Assembly: GCA_021767325.1 (NCBI GenBank)
Contig: JAASTM010000229.1
Span: forward strand, 1-5,012
Length of the DNA: 5,012 bases
Direction: 5' to 3'
Source: Spirochaetales bacterium
GTDB lineage: Bacteria; Spirochaetota; Spirochaetia; DSM-16054; Sediminispirochaetaceae
Shown here: in pieces, positions 1 to 4,959 of the stretch
Layout of the letters: the number at the start of each line of letters is the position of its first letter
Position numbering within the stretch: position 1 is the stretch's first letter
The notes under the pieces: generated by a model
The model's input: the letters and a program-made list of their open reading frames with translations, nothing else
Database searches by the model: none
What the model was told of the DNA's origin: nothing
Position numbers and translations under genes: made by a program

Positions 1-555
1 ACCTAATGAAAGCTCGACTTTGATTAGATCTTTTATCTGCAGTTTACCCGGCACATCACCCACAATGCGGGGCTTCACCATTTCACCGTTCATCTGATCG
101 GCCAGGAACAGTGCATCCGCCCCCACATCCGCGGTAGAGAAGGTAACCGCATAGCCGTCGGAGGCTGTTAGGGTGATATCGTAGCCGGCCTGCCAGGCCT
201 CCTCATCAAACAGCCAGGGGTGCTTCGAATCTTCACCATCAACCATTGCAACCAGATACCAGAACGGCATTGCCATGTAGTCATTTATTTCGCGGTAATG
301 CGAGCTGTGCTCCTTGGCCTCGTCAAAACCCTGCGCCGAAACCGAATCGCTGCGCACACCATTCAGTTCTATCTTCCAGTCACCCGCCTCAGGTGCTGCC
401 TCCGGTGCCTTTTCTTCGGCCGATTTTTCTTCTACAGCCGTCTTCTCAGAGGCATCCGCGGTCCTGAGCCCGGTAGGGGCGCTCGTGCAGCCGATAAAAA
501 TAATGATTAGTAATACTGTAAGTACTGCCGTGAGTAAGGCAAACTTCCGTTTCAT
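1..555 (-). CDS. Lipoprotein with a sulfite-oxidase/molybdopterin-oxidoreductase-like domain (3' end cut by window edge)
   Basis: The gene encodes 185 visible residues and is still open at the left edge. It starts at ATG 553-555, with AGGAGG at 561-566 five bases upstream and an in-frame TAG four codons before, so the start is secure. Residues 1-22 form a lipoprotein signal (MKRK, then a long Leu/Ile/Val stretch) ending in Phe-Ile-Gly-Cys, with Cys23 as the lipidated residue. Residues 31-58 are an Ala/Glu/Pro/Lys-rich linker. From about residue 59 the pattern W-K-I-E-L-x-G-V, then PFWYLVAMVDG, YDITLTASDGYAVTF (126-139), a 'LADQMNGE' segment (151-158) and PRIVGDVPG recalls the fold of oxidoreductase molybdopterin-binding domains. 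No cysteine other than Cys23 is visible, so the usual molybdenum ligand seems absent. It is therefore more likely a binding or structural relative than an enzyme. The gene lies 43 bases downstream of the solute-binding protein gene on the same strand and is probably co-transcribed. The lipoprotein call is firm; the fold is an inference from motif pattern. Confidence 0.75.
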   Translation of the reverse strand, partial: MKRKFALLTAVLTVLLIIIFIGCTSAPTGLRTADASEKTAVEEKSAEEKAPEAAPEAGDWKIELNGVRSDSVSAQGFDEAKEHSSHYREINDYMAMPFWYLVAMVDGEDSKHPWLFDEEAWQAGYDITLTASDGYAVTFSTADVGADALFLADQMNGEMVKPRIVGDVPGKLQIKDLIKVELSLG

Positions 556-598
556 CTGTTCCTCCTATTTATTACTACCCGCAGGCCCTCGTGGGAGC

Positions 599-2149
599 CT
601 AACGTTTCATTTGGTTATCAATAAGATTCTGGGCTCGCTGCAATCCCGTTGCTACCGGCATCTTGCCGGTTAGCAGAAAGCGAAGCATCTTCCACATGGT
701 GTTCTTGAATACCTTGTATCCCCGGCTTGCAGGCACCGGCACACCGGAGTCGTAGGAATACCGCATGACCTGAAAGTACGGGTTTTCTCTCTGCGCCAGC
801 TTCCAGGCCGGCTCGCTGACCGGCAGCTTGGAGACTGCCCGGGTAAAGAGGTGCTGCACGGCCGGATCGCTCATCGAGAGCAGGAAGCGCCGGGCCAGCA
901 GCGGGCGGCGGGTTTTACGGGCTATTGCGAATCCCTTGAAATCGAGCAGCGGACGGATCGGTCCCTCCGGTCCGTCGGGAAAGGGGGCAACCCCGAAGTC
1001 GACGCCCAGCCGCTCAAGCTCGGGAATAGAAAAACTGGCCGAAAGCATCATCGCCACCTCGCCGGAGATAAAGCGCGAAAACATGGAATCGCGCTCCCGT
1101 AAGTCGAGAATTTCCTTGTCAATCAGGTACTTCAAATATTCTACTGCTTCAATGCTGGCCTGGTCATCGGCCCGCACACTCCCGTCGGCCTCCAGAATGC
1201 TCTGTTTTCCGAAGCCGAGCTGGAACGGCAGCAGCCAGTAGGCGCTGAAGGCATTCCAGGATGCCGGGGCAATGCCCCGCGCCTTCAATCCGCGGGATAT
1301 CTCTTCGAACTGAGCAAGATCCCATCCGGATTCAACCGTGCGGCCAGTCGGGCCGGCTGTGCCGTTGCTTCCCCGGTCGATCGACACGAGATCGCGCCGG
1401 TAGAACAGCATCTGCGCATCAAAATAGAACGGCACGGCCCACAACTGCCCATCCAGGCTCAGAGCGGCCAGGCTCTTTTCCGCAAAACCATTGGTTGGAA
1501 AGCGCACCATCGGCTGCAGTGCCCCAGCGGCAGTGAGGGGTGGAATGTAATCCGATTGGATCAGCACTATATCCGGCGGCCGGCCGCCCCCCCGCAGCAC
1601 CGAGAGCACTTTCGAGTCACTTTTGGGAACCTCGTTCACCTGCACTTCGACCCCGTGCAGTTCGGCCCAGCGCCGTATTTCAGCTTTGAGCTCCTCAACC
1701 CCTTCCCAGGAAATCCATACCTCCAGGCTGTCCGAATCGAGCAGTTCCGCCGCAATACCGATGGACTCTACCGAATCGAGGCTACTCTCAATGCGGCCAT
1801 CGCCATTTGTCTGCAGAAAGCGCAGCTGGCCCCCGGGAGCCAAATGCAGGTAACTGTGGTAAAGTGGTAATACCGAACCGTGGCCGCTCAGACGGACTGT
1901 TTCTCCGGATCCGGATGTTACGATGAGACTCTCCATGCTGCGGCACACCGGAACCAGCTCTTCGATTGCAACTGTGGGTAACAGTTGGTCGCCGACCGGC
2001 CGGGAGCGGGCAATACGCTGCAGTTCCGCACGATCGTAGGACCTACTGAGGCTGTGGTTCACTATGATGTCGAGAGCTTCAACACTCACGAGTGCGCCGG
2101 CCCATAAGACGACGGCTGAGCAAAACGAGATGATTATACTTTTCTTCAT
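599..2149 (-). CDS. Exported ABC-type sugar (MalE-like) solute-binding protein with an extra N-terminal domain
   Basis: The product has 516 residues from ATG 2147-2149. That start is preferred because MKKSIII opens a signal peptide (hydrophobic to about residue 20, probable cleavage after Val-Glu-Ala25) and AAGGAAG lies just upstream. Residues 143-516 have the layout of bacterial extracellular solute-binding family 1. 'LEVWISWEG' (142-150) is followed by an amphipathic helix, 'GRPPDIVLIQSD' (189-200), 'LTAAGALQPM' (205-214), 'LDGQLWAVPFYFDAQMLFYRRDL' in two pieces around 232-254, 'GVAPFPDGP' (386-394) and 'GFAIARK' (406-412). Such proteins capture sugars or oligosaccharides in the periplasm for an ABC permease. 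Residues 26-140 are not part of that fold. They include Y38-D-R-A-E-L and 'LIVTSGSGETVRLS' (75-88), a pattern shared with the neighbouring lipoprotein's domain. There is no lipobox cysteine. No permease or ATPase is visible, so the substrate cannot be named. It is probably the first gene of a minus-strand unit with the lipoprotein. Confidence 0.85.
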   Translation of the reverse strand: MKKSIIISFCSAVVLWAGALVSVEALDIIVNHSLSRSYDRAELQRIARSRPVGDQLLPTVAIEELVPVCRSMESLIVTSGSGETVRLSGHGSVLPLYHSYLHLAPGGQLRFLQTNGDGRIESSLDSVESIGIAAELLDSDSLEVWISWEGVEELKAEIRRWAELHGVEVQVNEVPKSDSKVLSVLRGGGRPPDIVLIQSDYIPPLTAAGALQPMVRFPTNGFAEKSLAALSLDGQLWAVPFYFDAQMLFYRRDLVSIDRGSNGTAGPTGRTVESGWDLAQFEEISRGLKARGIAPASWNAFSAYWLLPFQLGFGKQSILEADGSVRADDQASIEAVEYLKYLIDKEILDLRERDSMFSRFISGEVAMMLSASFSIPELERLGVDFGVAPFPDGPEGPIRPLLDFKGFAIARKTRRPLLARRFLLSMSDPAVQHLFTRAVSKLPVSEPAWKLAQRENPYFQVMRYSYDSGVPVPASRGYKVFKNTMWKMLRFLLTGKMPVATGLQRAQNLIDNQMKR

Positions 2150-2153
2150 CAGA

Positions 2154-2160
2154 CTTCCTT
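2154..2160 (-). promoter_or_regulatory. Ribosome binding site deciding the solute-binding protein start
   Basis: On the minus strand AAGGAAG lies four bases before ATG 2149. This, with the MKKS signal-peptide beginning, places the start here. A GTG at 2225-2227 in the same frame would add 26 charged residues in front of the signal peptide and has no Shine-Dalgarno sequence. Confidence 0.75.
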
Positions 2161-2172
2161 TCCAAGCACGGG

Positions 2173-2197
2173 AGGGCAGCCGTTTCCGGTCTACCCC
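2173..2197 (-). other. Leader hairpin with GAAA tetraloop upstream of the solute-binding protein gene
   Basis: Read on the minus strand, GGGGUAG (2197-2191) can pair with CUGCCCU (2179-2173), with two G-U pairs. After one bulged A, CCG (2189-2187) pairs with CGG (2182-2180) around a GAAA loop (2186-2183), a GNRA tetraloop. The hairpin ends 12 bases before the ribosome binding site and is not followed by a U run, so it is not an intrinsic terminator. It could affect translation or mRNA stability. No known riboswitch class was recognised. The pairing is seen in the sequence; any function is inferred. Confidence 0.4.
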
Positions 2198-2226
2198 ATC
2201 GGTCCAAAGTCCATAGCGATCCGCCA

Positions 2227-2235
2227 CAGGTCAAG
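2227..2235. repeat. Upstream copy of the direct repeat CAGGTCAAG
   Basis: The nine bases are identical to 2286-2294, and the copies start 59 bp apart. This copy lacks the left half-site that makes the other palindromic. It may be a second, weaker contact site for the same regulator or a chance repeat. Confidence 0.3.
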
Positions 2236-2264
2236 GGACTCGGAAGATAGTATGTGTCAGCTCT

Positions 2265-2293
2265 ACTCTAGTTGAAATGACTGACCAGGTCAA
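2265..2293 (-). promoter_or_regulatory. Candidate sigma-70-type promoter for the solute-binding protein gene
   Basis: On the minus strand TTGACC (2293-2288, five of six matches to the -35 consensus) is followed after 17 bases by TAGAGT (2270-2265, four of six to the -10). Transcription would begin near 2258, leaving a leader of roughly 110 bases that includes the GAAA hairpin. The -35 lies inside the palindrome at 2282-2292, which would suit repression or activation at that site. It rests on consensus matching by eye only. Confidence 0.35.
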
Positions 2294-2309
2294 GTTTTTT
2301 TGTTATGTT
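2281..2309 (+). promoter_or_regulatory. Weak candidate promoter for the MoeB/ThiF-like gene
   Basis: CTGACC (2281-2286) and TATGTT (2304-2309) are separated by 17 bases, each matching four of six consensus positions. A start near 2316 would leave only a short leader before the ribosome binding site. The -35 overlaps the palindrome at 2282-2292 and abuts the minus-strand -35, so both genes could be controlled from one site. An alternative -35, TTGAAA at 2272-2277, has only a T run at the correct distance and fits less well. Confidence 0.2.
2282..2292. promoter_or_regulatory. Perfect 11-bp palindrome TGACCAGGTCA in the divergent intergenic region (putative operator)
   Basis: TGACC-A-GGTCA is an exact inverted repeat with a one-base centre, between two divergently transcribed genes. 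Its right half is part of a 9-mer, CAGGTCAAG (2286-2294), that recurs exactly at 2227-2235. It overlaps the candidate -35 elements on both strands. A dimeric transcription factor site is the natural reading, but no regulator gene is in the window and the factor family cannot be named. Confidence 0.35.
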
Positions 2310-2316
2310 TATAGCG

Positions 2317-2323
2317 AAGGGAG
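2317..2323 (+). promoter_or_regulatory. Ribosome binding site deciding the MoeB/ThiF-like start
   Basis: AAGGGAG is eight bases before ATG 2332 but only two before ATG 2326, and it lies downstream of ATG 2305. It therefore favours 2332, which also gives the N-terminus (MDRYERQ) expected for this family. Confidence 0.65.
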
Positions 2324-2331
2324 ATATGCGC

Positions 2332-3072
2332 ATGGATCGCTATGAACGACAACTGCAAATAGCCGAATGGGATACGGAAAGTCAGGACAGGCTCTCGAAA
2401 AGCCGGATTACAGTCGTAGGTGCCGGCGGCTTAGGTTCACCGGTTTTATATTACTTAGCGGCAGCGGGAGCCGGCAACCTGCATCTGATTGATAGCGATA
2501 GAGTTCAGATATCCAACCTCAACCGGCAAATTCTCTATACCGAGCGGGATGTCGGTAGAATGAAGGCCGAAGCCGCGGCACAGCGCCTTTCGGAACTCAA
2601 TGCTGAAATTAACATAACCTTTTCAACCGAAGAATTGGATGCTGCCAATGTTTCCGGGCTCATACCGGCCAGCGATCTTCTCATTGACTGCCTGGATAAC
2701 TTCAAAACCCGTTTTATACTCAATAAGTATGCTGTTACCCGGGGAGTTCCGCTCATTCATGCCGGAGTCCACGGGTTTAGCGGTCAGCTCACCACAATCA
2801 TACCCAAAACCACGCCATGCCTTGAATGTCTCTTCTCCGAACTAAAAGATCCGACCGATAAGAGCGGCCACAAGTTATCTACTCCGGTAGTGGGGGCGGT
2901 GGTAGGAGTGATGGGCGGTCTTCAGGCCGTGGAAGCGATCAAGGTCATCACCGGTATCGGTACTCCATATACCGGCCGATTAGCAGTCTATGACGGCCTG
3001 CAGGGCTCATTAAGCGAAATGCAGGTTGAACGGAACCGGCACTGTTGCGTATGTGCTAACGACCCGCTGTAA
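2332..3072 (+). CDS. MoeB/ThiF/HesA-family adenylyltransferase (E1-like, probably molybdopterin- or thiamine-type sulfur carrier activation)
   Basis: The cytoplasmic product has 246 residues, about the length of E. coli MoeB (249). Enzymes of this family use ATP to adenylate the C-terminal Gly-Gly of a small ubiquitin-like sulfur carrier (MoaD or ThiS). Visible hallmarks are the N-terminal RYERQ, the nucleotide loop GAGGLG (30-35), 'LIDSDRVQISNLNRQ' (52-66) with the adenylation arginine, Lys78, 'DCLDNFKTR' (119-127) with the metal-binding Asp122, and the zinc pairs Cys163/Cys166 and Cys238/Cys241. The loop where MoeB and ThiF carry a cysteine (Cys187 of E. coli MoeB) is 'GHKLSTPVVG' (179-188). 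Lys181 falls at that position, and no cysteine occurs between 166 and 238. This argues against a ThiF-type acyl-disulfide mechanism and for simple adenylation. No carrier gene is next to it, so MoeB, ThiF and HesA roles cannot be separated. It converges on the phosphatase gene with a 17-bp overlap. Alternative starts at 2305 and 2326 are less likely. Confidence 0.88.
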   Translation: MDRYERQLQIAEWDTESQDRLSKSRITVVGAGGLGSPVLYYLAAAGAGNLHLIDSDRVQISNLNRQILYTERDVGRMKAEAAAQRLSELNAEINITFSTEELDAANVSGLIPASDLLIDCLDNFKTRFILNKYAVTRGVPLIHAGVHGFSGQLTTIIPKTTPCLECLFSELKDPTDKSGHKLSTPVVGAVVGVMGGLQAVEAIKVITGIGTPYTGRLAVYDGLQGSLSEMQVERNRHCCVCANDPL

Positions 3073-3646
3073 CCGCCTCCAGCTCGGGGGTGACATGGTT
3101 AAACCACTCCACCTTCCAGCTGCCGTCGTAGCTGAGCATATTCATGCAGGCGTTTTTCAGGGGTGGTTTACCCGGTTCGATTTCGCCTTTACTGATTACC
3201 GAGAGCAGACCGGCGATGAAACCTCCGTGCGAAACCACCAGGATACGGGCGCCCCGATGCCGCAGCGCAAGCTGCTCGATTGTTTCGAGCCCGCGGGCCT
3301 GTACCTCTTCCCAGGTTTCGGCTCCGGGAATCGCTTTGCCGCGAAAGAACTCCTTGCGCAAAACGACCTCCATACCCTCGGCCTGGCCGAAGTGGCGCTC
3401 CTGTAGTCGAGATTCGGTGTGTATGGTTGAAATTCCTATCCGCTCACCAATGACGGTTGCGGTAGCATATGCCCGGGAGAGGGGGCTGGCGTAGAGAAAA
3501 TCCCAGTTTTCCTGCGCCAGATACTCCCCGGCTACCCCGGCTTGTGCATACCCCCGTTCGTTCAGGGGGATATCGGTTGATCCTTGTACGAGACCCTGCA
3601 GATTCCAGTCAGTCTCTCCGTGGCGAACTAAGCATATCTGTGTCAT
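3056..3646 (-). CDS. Histidine phosphatase family protein (phosphoglycerate-mutase-like fold)
   Basis: The product has 196 residues from ATG 3644-3646. It shows the full catalytic set of the family. The sequence 'LVRHGET' (6-12) carries the phosphorylated His9 and Arg8, 'SPLSRAYATA' (54-63) the second arginine Arg58, 'LQERHFGQAEG' (81-91) the acid Glu83, and 'VVSHGG' (137-142) the second histidine His140. Such enzymes act in the cytosol through a phosphohistidine intermediate. Members include cofactor-dependent and independent mutases, CobC (alpha-ribazole phosphatase) and broad-specificity phosphatases, and the sequence alone does not choose between them. The gene lies 63 bases downstream of the flavodiiron gene on the same strand and may be co-transcribed. 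No good Shine-Dalgarno sequence is visible before the ATG. A TTG at 3662-3664 would add six residues but also lacks one. Its 3' end overlaps the convergent adenylyltransferase gene by 17 bp. Confidence 0.9.
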   Translation of the reverse strand: MTQICLVRHGETDWNLQGLVQGSTDIPLNERGYAQAGVAGEYLAQENWDFLYASPLSRAYATATVIGERIGISTIHTESRLQERHFGQAEGMEVVLRKEFFRGKAIPGAETWEEVQARGLETIEQLALRHRGARILVVSHGGFIAGLLSVISKGEIEPGKPPLKNACMNMLSYDGSWKVEWFNHVTPELEAVTAGR

Positions 3647-3709
3647 TACGTAGAATGTACACAAATTGTCGGCACACTACAAGCGATCGCGGTGGATTAC
3701 ACACACTTC

Positions 3710-4900
3710 TCATTCATTGATGGCCGCAGCCATCTTTTTGGCCAGGTCGTCCAGCTGCTCATAGTGCTCTTCCGAAGGGGTCAGTTTTACCTCGATCGGA
3801 TCGGCAACCGTAGGCCATTTGTGTTGTTCCACATACTGCATGATGGTTTTCACGCCGCCGCCGGACCAGCCGTAAGTGCCGAACACGCCGAAGACCCGGT
3901 TCTTGATGCCCTTGTGCGAGAGGTTCTTGATGAGGGCCTCCATCGGCGGAAACAGCCCTACATTATAGGTACAGCTGCCGAACATGACGCCCTTGTACTT
4001 CCAGATCTCATTGATGATGTAGGAGTCGTGAGTGGTCGAACTGCTGAGCATGCGCACATTTTTCACACCGTACTCGGCCAGTTTCCGGGCCACATAGTCG
4101 GCCATTTTCTCGGTATTGCCGTACATCGAACCGAAGACGATCACCACACCCGGTTCAGCCTCGTAGCGGCTCCAGCGGTCGTAGCTGTTGATGATGCGCT
4201 GGGGGTTACTGCGCCACACCGGCCCGTGGGTCGAAGCGACAATTTTGACATCCAGCCCTTCCAGCTTTTTCAACGCCTTCTGCACCATCGGGCCGAACTT
4301 ACCGACGATATTCGAATAGTAACGTCGGATCTCGTTCTCATAATATTCGATGTTTACCTCATCATCGAATATACCGCCGTCTAGCGAACCGAAACCGCCG
4401 AAGGCATCCCCGGCGAACAGAATCTTGTCGTTCTGATCATAGGTCATCATGGTTTCCGGCCAGTGCACCATAGGCGTAAGGTAAAACTTCAGGTTGTGCT
4501 TACCCAGATTGATTTCGTCTCCGTCTTTTACCTCATACAGATTCTCTTCGATACCGTAAAAGCCTTTGAGGAAATCGAAGGTCTTATTATTGCCTACGAT
4601 TTTTACTTCGGGAAAGTTCTGTATAATCTCGAGAATCGCACCGGAGTGATCCGGTTCCATGTGGTTGATCACCAAGTAATCGAGCTGCTCCCCTTGCAGG
4701 AGCCCGCGCAGTTTTTGCAGAAAGAGCGCCATCTTTGACACTTTAACCGTATCAACCAGAACATTTTTCTCATCTTTGATTACATATGAATTGTAGGTTA
4801 CTCCCTTGGGCAGGGGCCACATATTCTCGAAAAGATGTGTTTCGCGGTCGTTCACCCCGACATAATACACATCATCAGTAATTGGAATAAAACCGTTCAC
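3710..4900 (-). CDS. fprA: Class A flavodiiron protein (FprA/ROO-type O2 or NO reductase)
   Basis: The product has 396 residues, the normal length for a class A flavodiiron protein (no fused rubredoxin or flavin reductase). The N-terminal metallo-beta-lactamase-like half carries the diiron ligands: H80-x-E82-x-D84-H85 ('HMEPDHSG'), His146 ('MVHWPE'), Asp165 ('FAGDAFGG') and His225 ('STHGPVWR'). The C-terminal flavodoxin half starts near 251 and shows FMN-binding loops 'SMYGNTEKMA' (258-267), 'SCTYN' (309-313) and 'GTYGWSGGGVK' (341-351). These cytosolic enzymes reduce O2 to water or NO to N2O, taking electrons from rubredoxin or another small donor, and protect anaerobes during oxygen or nitrosative exposure. 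No rubredoxin gene is in view. The GTG start is set by AAGGAGG seven bases upstream, with an in-frame TAA four codons further up. All catalytic residues are present, so it should be active. Preference for O2 or NO cannot be read from the sequence. Confidence 0.96.
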   Translation of the reverse strand: MNGFIPITDDVYYVGVNDRETHLFENMWPLPKGVTYNSYVIKDEKNVLVDTVKVSKMALFLQKLRGLLQGEQLDYLVINHMEPDHSGAILEIIQNFPEVKIVGNNKTFDFLKGFYGIEENLYEVKDGDEINLGKHNLKFYLTPMVHWPETMMTYDQNDKILFAGDAFGGFGSLDGGIFDDEVNIEYYENEIRRYYSNIVGKFGPMVQKALKKLEGLDVKIVASTHGPVWRSNPQRIINSYDRWSRYEAEPGVVIVFGSMYGNTEKMADYVARKLAEYGVKNVRMLSSSTTHDSYIINEIWKYKGVMFGSCTYNVGLFPPMEALIKNLSHKGIKNRVFGVFGTYGWSGGGVKTIMQYVEQHKWPTVADPIEVKLTPSEEHYEQLDDLAKKMAAAINE

Positions 4901-4907
4901 GTGTGTT

Positions 4908-4914
4908 CCTCCTT
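4908..4914 (-). promoter_or_regulatory. Ribosome binding site fixing the GTG start of the flavodiiron gene
   Basis: On the minus strand a perfect AAGGAGG lies seven bases before GTG 4898-4900. The in-frame TAA at 4913-4915 overlaps it, so no longer N-terminus is possible. Confidence 0.85.
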
Positions 4915-4927
4915 ATACACTTGAGCA

Positions 4928-4959
4928 TAGTAAAATATCACGGTGTAGTAAAATTCTAC
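4928..4959. promoter_or_regulatory. Repeated TAGTAAAAT motif and imperfect palindrome upstream of the flavodiiron gene
   Basis: TAGTAAAAT occurs at 4928-4936 and again at 4946-4954, 18 bp apart. The second copy sits in a 15-bp imperfect inverted repeat (4945-4959, seven bases either side of one, with five of seven pairs matching) that overlaps the corA stop codon. A 7-1-7 AT-rich palindrome is the general layout of Fur/PerR-family sites, and PerR controls flavodiiron genes in some anaerobes, but the match to the PerR consensus is poor. On the minus strand TACTAT in this stretch could serve as a -10 element. The repeat is seen; the operator role is speculation. Confidence 0.25.

Noticed and set aside
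582..600. Possible hairpin between the binding-protein stop and the lipoprotein start
   Set aside because: The arms (GGCCCTC and GGGAGCC) contain a mismatch and a wobble, the loop would be only two bases, and no T run follows. It is not credible as a terminator.
2150..2227. N-terminal extension of the solute-binding protein from a GTG at 2227 (26 extra residues)
   Set aside because: It would put charged residues in front of an evident MKKS-type signal peptide, has no ribosome binding site, and crosses the leader hairpin. The ATG at 2149 has AAGGAAG upstream.
2280..2301. Terminator-like element: short stem around TGAC-CAG-GTCA followed by seven T
   Set aside because: The stem is only about four contiguous pairs (six with a bulge), and no plus-strand gene upstream would need termination. 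The palindrome is better read as a protein-binding site.
2305..2331. Longer N-terminus of the MoeB/ThiF-like protein from ATG 2305 or 2326
   Set aside because: The only Shine-Dalgarno sequence (2317-2323) lies after 2305 and is too close to 2326. Family members begin a few residues before the RYxRQ motif, which fits 2332.
3683..3690. GCGATCGC palindrome between the flavodiiron and phosphatase genes
   Set aside because: It is identical to the cyanobacterial HIP1 octamer but occurs only once here, and the gene content gives no cyanobacterial signal. Chance is the simplest explanation.
3692..4384. 230-residue plus-strand open frame opposite the flavodiiron gene
   Set aside because: It is a shadow of the strongly conserved flavodiiron coding sequence, with His/Asp-rich antisense composition and no recognisable motif. 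The same applies to the plus-strand frames over 220-673, 828-1241 and 1556-1870.
4901..4959. PerR box upstream of the flavodiiron gene
   Set aside because: The 7-1-7 spacing is right, but the base identity to the TTATAAT-N-ATTATAA consensus is too low to name PerR. It is kept only as an unnamed motif.
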